A stretch of DNA of 64,000 bases from Staphylococcus nepalensis (GTDB lineage Bacteria > Bacillota > Bacilli > Staphylococcales > Staphylococcaceae): assembly GCF_014635045.1 (NCBI RefSeq), contig NZ_BMCF01000010.1, positions 1 to 64,000 of the forward strand, written 5' to 3'. A model generated the notes under the pieces. The model was not told where the DNA came from. It saw only the letters and a list, made by a program, of their open reading frames with translations, and ran no database searches. The position numbers and the translations under genes were made by a program. Numbering within the stretch: position 1 is the stretch's first letter; each line of letters opens with the position of its first letter. This document shows, one piece after another, positions 39,911 to 49,931 of the stretch.

Positions 39911-40300
39911 TGTCATAGATTTTTTATTGATGGTATTAAAGTAGTAGCTAACGTTAATAGATATACAATCGGAAAATTATAATTTAAAATATTTCAATTC
40001 TCAAATCAATCAAAATCTTTCAGAATTAGAAGTTAAAAATGCTTCAGTCAACGAACTAAGGATATAGAACCAGCTTTTAGAGTTAGTAGTGCTATTTGGC
40101 GTTTCACTCGAATACCAGTTCGAGAAATAAATAAGGTCCAATGAGAATACCATTTTATCTTAATAGTGCTAAATAAAAACATAGTAGTCCAACGAGCTAC
40201 AAAAATTCACAACAACAAAGAAAACGTCAATTTCTATATAATTTCAGTAGAAACTGGCGTTTTACGCTTTATCCGAGATGTTTATGCTCCAGAATTGTAA
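39911..40300 (+). mobile_element. Degraded IS1182-family transposase gene, relic B
   Basis: The ylaI-typA gap contains transposase fragments on the plus strand. The first frame reads CHRFFIDGIKVVANVNRYTI, like the FIDGTKIEANANRYTF block of IS1182-family transposases. After a frameshift comes ENYNLKYFNSQINQN. After a deletion a further frame reads DIEPAFRVSSAIWRFTRIPV and then HFILIVLNKNIVVQRA, the conserved end with an internal stop between. The last ~110 bases resemble relic A (31999-32466) in the opposite orientation. It cannot encode an active enzyme. Confidence 0.65.
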
Positions 40301-40328
40301 TACTCAAAATCAGCACGATTTAAATACA

Positions 40329-40367
40329 AAAAATGTCCCTTCATTTTAAAATGAAGGGACATTTTTT
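40329..40367. terminator. Bidirectional terminator beside typA
   Basis: A near-perfect palindrome AAAATGTCCCTTCATTTT with its complement, with A and T tails on both sides. It can end typA on the minus strand (155 bases past its stop). Confidence 0.8.
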
Positions 40368-40522
40368 GTACACATATACTATATCACAAACTCTAATTAA
40401 TTCTATATTATAAGAAACTTTTGAGTCGAACTGTCTCAAATATAAAAACAGGATTAGAACAAAACACTAAAATCTTTTAAGAATTATAGGTTTCTGTTCC
40501 GCTTCTGTCTTCAATATAATTA

Positions 40523-42370
40523 TTAGTCTTCTTCTTGCATTAATTGTTTGATGCGTTTAGCTTCTTTCTCACGAGCTGATTTTTCTAATATTGTTTTTCT
40601 AATACGGATCGTTTGAGGAGTAACCTCTACTAATTCATCATCATTAATAAATTGTAACGCTTCTTCTAAAGTTAATTTTCTTGGTCGTTTCATTGTTACT
40701 GTTTGGTCTTTTGTAGCTGAACGTACGTTAGTTTGATGTTTTTCTTTTGTGATATTAACTGTTAAATCATTCTCACGGTTATGCTCACCAACAATCATAC
40801 CTTCGTATACTTCAGTTCCTGGTTCCATAAAGTTTGTACCGCGATCTTCTAAGCCCATAATTGCGTATGCACTAGCTTGACCTTTATCCATAGAAACAAG
40901 CGCACCATTTCTTCTGCCGCCAATACGTCCTTTAACACGAGGTTTGAACTCTTCAAATGTATGGTTAATAATACCATAGCCATGTGTTTGTGACATAAAT
41001 TCAGTTGTATAACCAATTAAGCCACGAGCTGGAACCATGAAAATAATACGCGTTAAACCATTGTCAGTCGTAACCATATCTAGCATTTCACCTTTACGTT
41101 GACCTAATGATTCGATAACTGCACCAGTGTATTCTTGTGGTACTTCGCATTGTACACGCTCAAATGGTTCACATTGGACGCCATCAATCTCTCTCAAGAT
41201 AACTTGAGGTTTAGAAACTTGTAATTCATAACCTTCACGTCTCATATTTTCAATTAAAATTGATAAGTGTAATTCACCACGTCCTGCGACAATCCATCTA
41301 TCTGGTGATTCAGTTTGTGTTACTTTTAATGACACGTCTGTTTCTAATTGTTCATCTAAACGTTCTTGGATTTGACGAGATGTTACAAAATCACCTTCAC
41401 GCCCAGCAAATGGTGAATTATTAACTTTAAATGTCATTTCTAATGTTGGCTCATCAATTCTAAGTACTGGTAATGCTTCTTGATGATCAGAAGGCGTCAC
41501 TGTTTCGCCTACGTTAATATCTTCCATGCCTGAAACAGCTATTAAATCTCCAGCATGTGCTTCTTCAATTTCTTCGCGTTTCAATCCGAAATAACCAAAG
41601 ATTTTAGATACTCTGAAATTCTTCACAGAGCCGTCTAATTTTAATAAAGATACACTATCACCAACACGCATCGTTCCTCTGAACACACGTCCTACACCGA
41701 TACGTCCAACATAATCATTATAATCCAACAATGCAATTTGGAATTGTAATGGTTCATCTCTGTTATCAATAGGTGCAGGTACATAGTCAATAATTGTTTC
41801 ATAAAGTGATTGCATATTCTCATCTTGTTTTTCAGAATCTAAACTTGCTGTACCGTTAACAGCTGACGCATAAACAACGGGGAAATCTAATTGTTCATCA
41901 TTAGCTTCTAATTCGATAAATAAATCTAATACTTCATCTACTACACCTTCTGGTCTAGCTTCTGGTTTATCAATTTTATTTACCACAACTACAGGTTTTA
42001 AATTTTGTTCAAGTGCTTTCTTCAATACGAAACGTGTTTGTGGCATTGTACCTTCATAAGCATCTACTACTAAGATTACGCCGTCAACCATTTTCATGAT
42101 ACGTTCCACTTCTCCACCGAAGTCAGCGTGTCCTGGTGTATCTAAAATGTTGATTCTGTTATCTTTATAATTAATTGCTGTATTTTTAGCAAGAATTGTG
42201 ATGCCTCGTTCTCTTTCTATGTCGTTAGAATCCATTGCTCTTTCATCAACATGCTCGTTCTCACGGAAAATTCCTGATTGTTTTAATAATTCATCTACTA
42301 ATGTTGTTTTACCATGGTCAACGTGAGCGATGATGGCTATATTGCGAACATCTTCTCTTAAATTAGTCAT
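40523..42370 (-). CDS. typA: GTPase TypA/BipA
   Basis: Ribosome-associated translational GTPase of 615 residues involved in 50S assembly and stress adaptation. G motifs: AHVDHGKT (15-22), [11 protein letters not shown] (about 74-84), NKIDKP. EF-G-like domains II, III and V follow, then a TypA-specific C-terminal domain (about 485-605, rich in basic residues, [17 protein letters not shown]). AAAGGA lies about 11 bases before the ATG. It is divergent from ylaF and transcribed alone. Confidence 0.97.
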   Translation of the reverse strand: MTNLREDVRNIAIIAHVDHGKTTLVDELLKQSGIFRENEHVDERAMDSNDIERERGITILAKNTAINYKDNRINILDTPGHADFGGEVERIMKMVDGVILVVDAYEGTMPQTRFVLKKALEQNLKPVVVVNKIDKPEARPEGVVDEVLDLFIELEANDEQLDFPVVYASAVNGTASLDSEKQDENMQSLYETIIDYVPAPIDNRDEPLQFQIALLDYNDYVGRIGVGRVFRGTMRVGDSVSLLKLDGSVKNFRVSKIFGYFGLKREEIEEAHAGDLIAVSGMEDINVGETVTPSDHQEALPVLRIDEPTLEMTFKVNNSPFAGREGDFVTSRQIQERLDEQLETDVSLKVTQTESPDRWIVAGRGELHLSILIENMRREGYELQVSKPQVILREIDGVQCEPFERVQCEVPQEYTGAVIESLGQRKGEMLDMVTTDNGLTRIIFMVPARGLIGYTTEFMSQTHGYGIINHTFEEFKPRVKGRIGGRRNGALVSMDKGQASAYAIMGLEDRGTNFMEPGTEVYEGMIVGEHNRENDLTVNITKEKHQTNVRSATKDQTVTMKRPRKLTLEEALQFINDDELVEVTPQTIRIRKTILEKSAREKEAKRIKQLMQEED

Positions 42371-42470
42371 TTTATACTATTTCCTTTCTCGAGTAAATTC
42401 CCACTTTTCTTTGCAACTTTTTTATTATATCATATAATTGATTAAAGAAAACTATAAAGGTGTGGTCGGG

Positions 42471-42662
42471 ATGCAACAAAAAAAATCTAAATCAATATTT
42501 TGGGTACTCGCTATAATTGCTATCGTATTTTTACTATTATTTAGCTTTAGTATCGCTGCTACAAATGTTCCAATGATGATTTTAACATTTATACTGTTCA
42601 TTGCAACATTTGGTTGCGGTTTCACATTAAAAAAGAAATATCGTGAAAATAATTGGCTATAG
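42471..42662 (+). CDS. ylaF: YlaF-like small membrane protein (DUF5325)
   Basis: A 63-residue protein with two membrane helices (about 9-30 and 34-51) and a basic C-terminus LKKKYREN. The ATG at 42471 is preceded by AAAGG at about ten bases; an in-frame ATT eleven codons upstream is unlikely. It lies next to typA, as ylaF does in Bacillus. The function is unknown. Confidence 0.75.
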   Translation: MQQKKSKSIFWVLAIIAIVFLLLFSFSIAATNVPMMILTFILFIATFGCGFTLKKKYRENNWL

Positions 42663-42694
42663 TTGCCCAAACAAATAACGTGTTTTATAGGGAG

Positions 42695-42741
42695 TGGGAT
42701 AGAAATTATACTTTTACGGAATGATTTCGTGGCCCTATCCC
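42695..42741 (+). repeat. Dispersed intergenic hairpin repeat (copy 2)
   Basis: GGGATAG ... CTATCCC closes a 47-base unit with GAAATTATACTTTTACGGAATG inside, split here into parts only to describe it. It resembles 29239-29278 and an intergenic repeat I recall from S. aureus. Confidence 0.45.
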
Positions 42742-42824
42742 GGCAAGCATGACTAGAAAAAAGTGTGCAAGCGCTAAAGTTCTTGTATCAGCACTACTAG
42801 CTATTGTTGTTCATATGATATTCG

Positions 42825-42860
42825 AGGCTGAAACATCAATGATGTTATCAGCCTTTTTTA
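42825..42860 (+). terminator. Terminator on the plus strand beside suhB
   Basis: AGGCTGAAACATCA pairs with TGATGTTATCAGCCT, followed by TTTTTTAT on the plus strand. It is the first strong terminator after ylaF, and its stem resembles the GCTGAGACAT group. Confidence 0.7.
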
Positions 42861-42863
42861 TTT

Positions 42864-43685
42864 TCATTTGTTATTTTTTAAGCGTTGTTGCAAGGCCTCT
42901 ATTATTCCATTATTTTTTTGAAAATGAAATTCTAACAGTTCTGCATGTAATTGTGGATTTGCCATTACTATTGAGCTCGGTTCATAAATAGACAGTGCGT
43001 TCCCCATTAAATCAGTTCCTATACCACCAACCTCTTGCAATATAATTAACCCTCCAGCGAAATCCCAAGGTTGTAACCTGGGGGTAATATAACCACCTAA
43101 CTTGCCTGTAGCGACACAAATAATTTCTAAAGCTGCAGAACCATATGCTCTCACACTTCTTGACTCCTCTACAATTGGTTTGAACACTTCTTCTAATCTT
43201 GGTTTTGTAAGCCAATTTGGGTTAAGTCCTATTACACTAGTGTTTAAAGGACTGGATTCAATACACGGTAATAAATTACCATTTTCATAAGCGCCTTCGC
43301 CTACTTTCGCGTGATATAGCACATCATTCATCACGTCAAACACAAAACCTGCATATGGCTTCCCGTCATTAAATACACCGATAGAAATCGCAAAATTTTC
43401 CTTTTGATGCACAAAATTCAACGTCCCATCAATCGGATCAATGACCCATACAACGCCTGATTCATCTTTAAGATTATGGCCATGCCCTTCTTCACCAATT
43501 ACTAGATGCTCTGGATAGGTTTGCATAACATTGTCAAAAATATATTTTTCTGTAGCTTTATCAACATTTGTTACGAGATCATTAGGATTAGACTTAGTTT
43601 CAATTTCTATATCTTGTTTCATGATTTTTTTTACATTGATGCCTGCTTCTAATATAAGGCCTTTTGCAAACTCATAAACAGTCAT
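42864..43685 (-). CDS. Inositol monophosphatase family protein
   Basis: Mg-dependent, Li-sensitive phosphatase fold of 273 residues (YktC-like in Bacillus, often called SuhB); the physiological substrate is not established in staphylococci. Metal motifs are GEEGHGH (about 67-73), VWVIDPIDGTLNFVH (about 80-94) and PWDFAGG near 206-212. I choose the ATG at 43685 (MTVYEFAKGL), nine bases after AAGGAG; the ATG three codons upstream touches that site. It is monocistronic and divergent from yktB. Confidence 0.92.
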   Translation of the reverse strand: MTVYEFAKGLILEAGINVKKIMKQDIEIETKSNPNDLVTNVDKATEKYIFDNVMQTYPEHLVIGEEGHGHNLKDESGVVWVIDPIDGTLNFVHQKENFAISIGVFNDGKPYAGFVFDVMNDVLYHAKVGEGAYENGNLLPCIESSPLNTSVIGLNPNWLTKPRLEEVFKPIVEESRSVRAYGSAALEIICVATGKLGGYITPRLQPWDFAGGLIILQEVGGIGTDLMGNALSIYEPSSIVMANPQLHAELLEFHFQKNNGIIEALQQRLKNNK

Positions 43686-43936
43686 TGTTTCCATCTCCTT
43701 TTTAGCGAATCATTATACCTTAATATGTGGTTAAAAAGATATAGAAGTATATATTAAAATAAATAATTATATGTAATCTTATGCTAGTTCATAATACTAT
43801 TTTTTTACCCTAATTCATAGGTTTGTACACGTGATACGCATTTTATATAAATATTACAATCCAAGCCAAACGCAATGTTTAACGTGCTACGTTATGCTAC
43901 AATACAATCGAATAAATAAATAACAGGAGGCTAAAT

Positions 43937-44548
43937 ATGACTAAATATACATTTACAACACAAGATTTTAAAGCATTTGCAGTTGACGGCTTAAATGCAA
44001 GAATGGAAGCATTAAATGAACATATTCGACCACAGTTGAACAAACTTGGTGAATATTTTTCCCAATATTTAGAGACAGCAACAGGTGAAATATTCTATCC
44101 ACACGTTGCAAAACATGCGAGAAGAAGCGTTAACCCGCCAAAAGATACTTGGGTTGCTTTTGCTACAAATAATCGTGGTTATAAAATGATCCCCCATTTT
44201 CAAATCGGTCTTTTTGAAAATCAACTTTTTGTTATGTATGGTGTGATGCATGAAGCAAAAGATAAAGCACAGCGTGTAAAAGTATTTGAAGAACAATTCG
44301 ATACACTTAAAAATTTGCCTACTGATTATAGTTTGAGTTTAGACCATATGTCTCAAGAAAAAACATACATAAAAGATATGTCAGATGAGGCTATACAAAG
44401 CGCCATTAATCGTGTCAAAAAAGTTAAAAAGGGTGAATTGTTTGTTGCACGCACACTTACACCTGATGCAAGAGAATTAAAAAGCGATAAAGCCTTTTTA
44501 AACTTTCTTGAAGAAACTTTTGAACAATTATTAAAATTCTATCAATAA
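43937..44548 (+). CDS. yktB: DUF1054 family protein (YktB)
   Basis: A 203-residue cytoplasmic protein, UPF0637, with no assigned function but a conserved place between the inositol monophosphatase gene and yktA/pdh in Bacilli. Conserved stretches include [20 protein letters not shown] and [18 protein letters not shown] lies six bases before the ATG. It ends at a bidirectional terminator. Confidence 0.92.
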   Translation: MTKYTFTTQDFKAFAVDGLNARMEALNEHIRPQLNKLGEYFSQYLETATGEIFYPHVAKHARRSVNPPKDTWVAFATNNRGYKMIPHFQIGLFENQLFVMYGVMHEAKDKAQRVKVFEEQFDTLKNLPTDYSLSLDHMSQEKTYIKDMSDEAIQSAINRVKKVKKGELFVARTLTPDARELKSDKAFLNFLEETFEQLLKFYQ

Positions 44549-44560
44549 AACTATAATATA

Positions 44561-44600
44561 AAACCAGGTTGAGACCTTTATTTCTATCTCAACCTGGTTT
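44561..44600. terminator. Bidirectional terminator
   Basis: AAACCAGGTTGAGA pairs perfectly with TCTCAACCTGGTTT around a 12-base loop, between convergent yktB and the membrane-protein gene. Confidence 0.85.
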
Positions 44601-44648
44601 TATACTGGAGTCATTTAAACGTATATCCTTTTGTTACCAAAGGGTATT

Positions 44649-45161
44649 TTAGTATATATATGGATCATCCTCTTTTTTCTTTTTTAATTCATCTTCCGGG
44701 TTCATGTCACTGTTCTGACGCTGTTGAATATCTTTATCATTATTTCTCTGTTGCTCTTGATAACTTGCATGGTTATATTGTTGTTTCTTTTTATCTTTTT
44801 TGACTAATAACATAATACCCGCAATCATCCAAAGTATAAGTGCAATAAAATTACCTGTAAAAATACTAACTAAAGCAGCAGCAACTAAAAGACATCCTGC
44901 TAAAATCCTATTGCCTTTAATTGTGAAGACACCTAAGAATCCTAGAATCGTTGCAAATAATAAAAATCCACCTTGCATTATTATTGAAGCTTTAAGCGCA
45001 TCTGCAGATACTGACATGCCTTGTTGTTGATATATTTGATTTAAAGCTTCTTTAGATTCTGGGAAATTTAATAAAATTAGCCCTAAAATCATAATTACTA
45101 AAAATAATAAACTAAGACCATTTGCAATCCAAGCAAGGATTTTTTCAGCTTTCCGATTCAT
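44649..45161 (-). CDS. DUF4064-like membrane protein
   Basis: A 170-residue membrane protein with four hydrophobic segments (about 10-31, 56-77, 83-101, 104-119) and a Lys/Gln/Asp-rich cytoplasmic tail ending DDPYIY. The start MNRKAEKILAWIAN resembles the start of the protein at 46767-47978 (RLAEKVLGWLSW), so the two genes flanking mntH are probably paralogues. AGGAGG precedes the ATG. The function is unknown. Confidence 0.8.
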   Translation of the reverse strand: MNRKAEKILAWIANGLSLLFLVIMILGLILLNFPESKEALNQIYQQQGMSVSADALKASIIMQGGFLLFATILGFLGVFTIKGNRILAGCLLVAAALVSIFTGNFIALILWMIAGIMLLVKKDKKKQQYNHASYQEQQRNNDKDIQQRQNSDMNPEDELKKKKEDDPYIY

Positions 45162-45308
45162 ACTTTTCCTCCTAATATTTCATTAATACCATCATAGCAA
45201 ATTTTTTAAAATTTAAAAATCACAAAGTATCATCCCTTAATTACCAAAATATTAATTTTTGAATATAAAGTTAAAAACAGTAAAATTTGGGACAAAAAAC
45301 CTTTTATT

Positions 45309-45344
45309 TTAGGTTGACCTAATAAAAAATTCGGAGTAACCTAT
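45309..45344. promoter_or_regulatory. Candidate MntR operator of mntH
   Basis: TTAGGTTGACCTAA (45309-45322) is a near-perfect palindrome of the DtxR/MntR type, and a weaker half-matching site (CGGAGTAACCTAT) follows at 45332-45344. The first contains TTGACC, which could serve as a -35 box, so binding would block transcription. It lies about 60 bases ahead of mntH. Confidence 0.65.
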
Positions 45345-45379
45345 AAAATATTAATTGTGAATATAGGAGGTGTCTTTTA

Positions 45380-46723
45380 ATGTCTAAAAATATTAAAATG
45401 CACAATAAAAGTTTAGAAGAAATCAACAATACGGTTTCTATCAATACTAATGGCAAATTTAGCCAAAAATTATTATCTTATTTAGGGCCAGGTCTATTAG
45501 TGGCTGTTGGGTATATGGATCCAGGAAATTGGATCACTTCAATGCAAGGCGGTGCTCAATTTGGATACATTTTGCTATTCGTAATTTTACTCTCTAGCCT
45601 ATCAGCCATGTTACTTCAAAGTATGACAGTAAGATTAGGAATAGCAACAGGTATGGACTTAGCACAAGCAACAAAATACTACTTGAATAAACCACTATCT
45701 TTTGTATTTTGGATTATTGCTGAGCTAGCAATTATTGCAACCGATATTGCTGAAGTTATTGGTAGTGCGATAGCGTTAGATTTATTATTTGGAATCCCTT
45801 TACTCGTTGGTGCACTCATCACTGTACTAGATGTATTTTTATTACTCTTTATTATGCGTTTTGGTTTCAGAAAAATTGAAGCTATTGTCGGTACTTTAAT
45901 TTTCACTGTATTAGTTATATTTATATTTGAAGTATTTATTGCTTCTCCTCATGTAAGTGAAGCTTTAAACGGTTTTTTACCAAGTAAAACAATCATTACT
46001 GATAACGGCGCTTTATTTATTGCGCTTGGTATTATTGGAGCTACAATCATGCCACATAATTTATATCTACATTCTTCAATTGTGCAGTCAAGAATGTATG
46101 ATAGAAATAATTTGAAATCTAAGGCTCATGCAATTAAATACGCTACAATGGATTCAAACATTCAACTTTCAATAGCATTTGTTATTAATTGTTTATTATT
46201 AGTTTTAGGCGCAGCTTTATTTTATGGTGTTAACAGTGATCAATTAGGTGGTTTTTATGATTTGTATCAAGCCTTGCAAAATCAACCTATATTAGGGGCT
46301 TCTATGGGCGCAATTATGAGCACGTTATTTGCAGTTGCATTACTTGCTTCTGGTCAAAATTCTACAATTACTGGAACAATGGCAGGACAAATTGTAATGG
46401 AAGGGTTTTTACACTTAAAAATTCCAAACTGGTTGCGTCGACTTGTAACACGTCTAATTGCAATTTTACCAATCATATTCTGTATCGTTATTTTCAAGAG
46501 TGACGAAGGTAAAATAGAGCAATTGCTTATATTCTCACAAGTATTTTTAAGTTTAGCTTTGCCCTTCTCTTTAATACCATTACAGTTAGCTACAAATAAT
46601 CGCTATCTAATGGGACAGTTTAAAAATAAAATGTGGATTAACACAATTTCTTGGTTATTAATTATTATTTTAAGTATTTTAAATATTTATTTAATAATTG
46701 AAACTTTCCAAGAATTAGGATAA
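45380..46723 (+). CDS. mntH: Manganese transporter MntH (NRAMP family)
   Basis: Proton-coupled Mn(II)/divalent metal importer, 447 residues, eleven predicted membrane helices. The metal-binding DPGNW in helix 1 ([11 protein letters not shown], about 49-59) and the helix 6 MPHNLYLHS motif are intact. AGGAGG precedes the ATG by 9 bases. The upstream palindrome suggests repression by MntR at high manganese. It is monocistronic and ends at a bidirectional terminator. Confidence 0.97.
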   Translation: MSKNIKMHNKSLEEINNTVSINTNGKFSQKLLSYLGPGLLVAVGYMDPGNWITSMQGGAQFGYILLFVILLSSLSAMLLQSMTVRLGIATGMDLAQATKYYLNKPLSFVFWIIAELAIIATDIAEVIGSAIALDLLFGIPLLVGALITVLDVFLLLFIMRFGFRKIEAIVGTLIFTVLVIFIFEVFIASPHVSEALNGFLPSKTIITDNGALFIALGIIGATIMPHNLYLHSSIVQSRMYDRNNLKSKAHAIKYATMDSNIQLSIAFVINCLLLVLGAALFYGVNSDQLGGFYDLYQALQNQPILGASMGAIMSTLFAVALLASGQNSTITGTMAGQIVMEGFLHLKIPNWLRRLVTRLIAILPIIFCIVIFKSDEGKIEQLLIFSQVFLSLALPFSLIPLQLATNNRYLMGQFKNKMWINTISWLLIIILSILNIYLIIETFQELG

Positions 46724-46727
46724 AAAA

Positions 46728-46760
46728 GGCCGAGTGCACAATATAATTTGCACTCGGTCG
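46728..46760. terminator. Bidirectional terminator after mntH
   Basis: GGCCGAGTGCA pairs with TGCACTCGGTC, with an A run before and T run after; it lies directly after the mntH stop and just before the convergent gene's stop. Confidence 0.85.
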
Positions 46761-46766
46761 TTTTTG

Positions 46767-47978
46767 TTACTTTTCATTTTCTGAATTTGTTTCTTCAGAT
46801 TGCTCATTTTTATCTGACGACTTATTTTGATCATTTATATCTTTTTCTTCAGATTGTTGAGTTGTGATTTTTTTTCGCTCTTCAAAATTCATTCTTCGTT
46901 GATTCACTGCACTCGGTTGTTGCTTACGTCTTTCCTTTTCACGCTGTTTACGTTCTTTCTTTTCTTGTTTGATTCTAGCTTTTTCCTCTGCCTTCTCTTG
47001 TTTCAATCTAGCAGCTTCTTCTGCTTGTTCTTGTTTAAGACGTTGTTGTTCTTCATATGCTTCTTGTTTGCGCTGTTGTTCTTTTTCGAATGCTTCTTGT
47101 CTATATCTAGCTTCTTCTTCAGATTGTTGGTTAGCAAAATCTTGCGCCTCATTATCGTCTTGAGCATTTTCTTCTATATTATTTGGTTGTTTTTTAGATT
47201 TATAATTATATTTCGCTTGTCTTGATAATACTTGAGGTTCTTCATCTGTTGCATTTACATCCGCATTTACTTTATCTGCAACTTCAGAACTGTACCCACC
47301 TCTTCTTAATTGATGTTCATCATCTGATGGTCGTTCTACGTCAGAAGTTTCTTGTTGTACATTGTATTGTGGATTTGGTTGAGATTTTGGTTGTGGTTCT
47401 GGATCTGGTTGTGGTTCTGGATCTGGTTGTGGTTCTGGATCTGGTTGTGGTTCTTGCTCATATCTTTGGTCATTATAACCGCCTTGGAAACCACCAGTAT
47501 AATACGTTGGTATGGTTTCTACTTTCTCTTTACGTGCAAACATCATGATTGCTACTATTAAAAAGAGAATTGGTATAATTAATGGCACGAACAATAGTAC
47601 TAAAGGCAATGTTACAATCATAGCTATTAAAAATAAGAAACCAGATAAAATTCTGATATTCATTGAAATTAACGCTAAAAATGATATTAATAAGCAAACA
47701 ATAAAGTATACAATAACAGCCCATATCCCATTTTGTAACCAAATGACAAATTGAATTGTATTTAATCCATTATTCGTTAATATTTGTTGAATAAAATCAT
47801 TACCATTTAATGATGTTTCTAAATTTTGAATAGAGCTTTCACTACTAAAAGAGACTAATGCAATAAACATTGTTACTATAGTTAATAAAAGTAGGAATAT
47901 CCAGCTCAACCAACCCAATACTTTTTCTGCTAGTCGACTCACTGGACGCCTAACTTGAGTATATTGTTCTCCTGACAT
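46767..47978 (-). CDS. DUF4064-like membrane protein with Pro-rich repeats and charged coiled-coil tail
   Basis: A 403-residue protein. Four membrane segments fill about residues 18-150; then come a Tyr/Gly-rich linker, a PDPEPQ tandem repeat (about 176-195), an acidic/polar stretch and a long Glu/Lys/Arg/Gln coiled coil (about 290-375) ending in a polar tail. The tail is probably cytoplasmic or wall-facing; topology is not certain. I choose the ATG at 47978 (MSGEQYTQVRRP), ten bases after AAGGAG. It resembles the smaller protein at 44649-45161. The function is unknown. Confidence 0.8.
   Translation of the reverse strand: MSGEQYTQVRRPVSRLAEKVLGWLSWIFLLLLTIVTMFIALVSFSSESSIQNLETSLNGNDFIQQILTNNGLNTIQFVIWLQNGIWAVIVYFIVCLLISFLALISMNIRILSGFLFLIAMIVTLPLVLLFVPLIIPILFLIVAIMMFARKEKVETIPTYYTGGFQGGYNDQRYEQEPQPDPEPQPDPEPQPDPEPQPKSQPNPQYNVQQETSDVERPSDDEHQLRRGGYSSEVADKVNADVNATDEEPQVLSRQAKYNYKSKKQPNNIEENAQDDNEAQDFANQQSEEEARYRQEAFEKEQQRKQEAYEEQQRLKQEQAEEAARLKQEKAEEKARIKQEKKERKQREKERRKQQPSAVNQRRMNFEERKKITTQQSEEKDINDQNKSSDKNEQSEETNSENEK
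47389..47454 (-). repeat. 18-base tandem repeat encoding PDPEPQ
   Basis: The unit GGTTGTGGTTCTGGATCT (plus strand) repeats three times exactly (47389-47442) with a partial fourth copy to 47454. It is in frame in the gene at 46767-47978, so copy-number change would lengthen or shorten the protein without a frameshift. Confidence 0.9.
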
Positions 47979-48052
47979 TTCTATACAACTCCTTATACTA
48001 CTTATCAAACTATTATATCGAATAAACGATAAAATAACTACTATACTACGTT

Positions 48053-49119
48053 TTAATTTAACGACATTTTAAAATTTAAAAACCGCTCATTATACTCACT
48101 TAATGTATCTTTACCCAAATTTTTATAAATTTCTAAATGGCTTTGTACAGATTTTGAGGGATAAAATCGTTCATCATTTTTTATATAGTTTGGCAATTGA
48201 TCTCTTGATGATTTATTTGGCGTGGCGTAGGCTACCCATTCTGTATTTTGTTTACTATTTTGTGTATTAAGTATAAAATTAATGAATTGATGTGCGCCTG
48301 CTTTGTTTTGTGCAGTTTTAGGGATAACCATGTTATCAAACCATAAATTGGGCCCTTCTTTTGGAACAATATAGTCAAAATCACTATTATTTTGTATGAT
48401 AGATGCTGCTACACCGCTCCATACCACTGCTATATTTGCCTCGTGCTGTTCAAGCATCATCGAAATTTCATCGCCTACAACACCTCTCACATTAGGGCTT
48501 AAAACCTTCAAGTCATTCTCTGCCTTTTTTAAATGTTGGGTTTGTGTATCATTTAAACTGTAACCTAATTTATTTAAACTTAAACCAATAATTTCTCTAG
48601 CACCATCAATTAACAATATGTCATTTTTATATTTTGTATGATACAAACTTTTCCATGAACTAAAATCGTCATCGGGGTAAACATCTTTATTATACAAAAT
48701 GCCGACCGTTCCAAAAAAGTATGGAATTGAATAACGATTACCTTTGTCAAATGGCATATTCATATAATCTTTATCTAAATTTTTTATATTGGGTATTTTC
48801 TCATGATTTAACGGTAATAACAAATTTTCATTTTTTGTACTGTATATTCGCTGGGAAAAGCAACATCATAGTGGGTACCACCATTACGAATTTTTGCTTC
48901 CATCGCTTCATTAGAATCAAAAGTCTCATATACCACTTTTATCCCTGTTTCTTTTTGAAAATTTTTAATTAATTTAGGATCAATGTACTCTCCCCAGTTA
49001 TATACATAAATTTTTTTACCTGTACCCGATTGGTTTTTGGCAGTAAATTTTTGGCTTAAAAAAAGACACAATAATCCAATAGCAACGGATAATATGATTA
49101 ATTGTAAAAACCGTTTCAT
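48053..49119 (-). pseudogene. potD: Spermidine/putrescine-binding protein PotD, frameshifted
   Basis: Substrate-binding lipoprotein-like component of the polyamine importer. The N-terminal frame (to about 48825) has a hydrophobic signal and IYVYNWGEYIDPKLI, and runs to YDVAFPSEYTVQKM, then shifts. The second frame continues LLLPLNHEKIPNIKNLDKD to the normal end. Adding one base in the A run at 48825-48836 (minus-strand A) restores a 355-residue PotD of normal length. The signal peptide lacks a clear lipobox cysteine. A GGTGATG site precedes the ATG. As sequenced it is broken. Confidence 0.85.
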
Positions 49120-49175
49120 TGCTACATCACCTGTTTCAATTGCTTATTGCGTTTAAATAATTTTCTCATTATAAA

Positions 49176-49926
49176 TTAGCCTAATATACCTGATATAATT
49201 GTTATAAAGAGCATCGTGGATATCGCATTGATTTCCATACTTATACCTTTCCGAGCCATAGCATAAACGTCTACTGACAATACGCTAAATCCATTTCCTG
49301 TAACAAAAAAATTACTGTAAAATCATCTATTGAATAAGTTAATGCCATGAAAAAACCGCCAATTATTGAAGGAAATAAATATGGTAACATCACTTTATTT
49401 AAAACTTGGAAATCACTTGCTCCAAGATCTCGTGCTGCATCTAATATATAAACATTCATTTCATGTAATTTAGGTAATACAATAATAACCACAATAGGAA
49501 TACAAAAAGCAATATGAGATACTAACACCGTTATAAAGCCTAGCCCCAACCCTGTAAAATGACCTATTGCTGTAAACATAATTAAAAAAGAAGCGCCAAT
49601 AACAACATCTGAAGATACCATTAATACATTATTTAAAGTTAACAATGATATTTTTAATTTTTTGTTACGTAAATGGTACAACGCAATAGCACCCATTGTT
49701 CCAATCATAGTGGCAACTGAAGCTGCTAATAATGCAACTGCTACCGTATTAAATATAACTGCCATGAGTCTTTCATTTTTAAATAGAGACTGGTAATGCG
49801 CTAATGTAAATTGATCAAAATGGATCATATCGCCTGCTGAATTAAATGAATAAATCATTAAAATAATATTGGAATATACAACACTGTGATTAACATACCG
49901 ATATATAATTTGCCATACCATTTCAT
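49176..49926 (-). pseudogene. potC: Spermidine/putrescine permease PotC, two frameshifts
   Basis: Inner-membrane permease of the polyamine ABC importer. The true start is the ATG at 49926, six bases after AAGGATG, reading MKWYGKLYIGMLITVLYIPI and stopping after LF. A one-base loss in the T run near 49860 shifts the frame into LMIYSFNSAGDMIHF. A second loss in the T run at 49305-49311 breaks the C-terminus at FTVIF, which would otherwise run to a stop at 49176. Adding two bases gives a 250-residue PotC with the EAA-like AARDLGASDFQVLNKVMLP loop. As sequenced it is broken twice. Confidence 0.87.
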
Positions 49927-49931
49927 ATGAT

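Noticed and set aside
42749..42991. 80-codon plus-strand frame opposite the end of the inositol monophosphatase gene
   Set aside because: Overlaps a well-supported gene antisense, contains a terminator hairpin and has no binding site.
46827..47225. Plus-strand open frame of 132 codons rich in Phe, Leu and Ser
   Set aside because: It is the antisense shadow of the Glu/Lys-rich coiled coil of the minus-strand gene.
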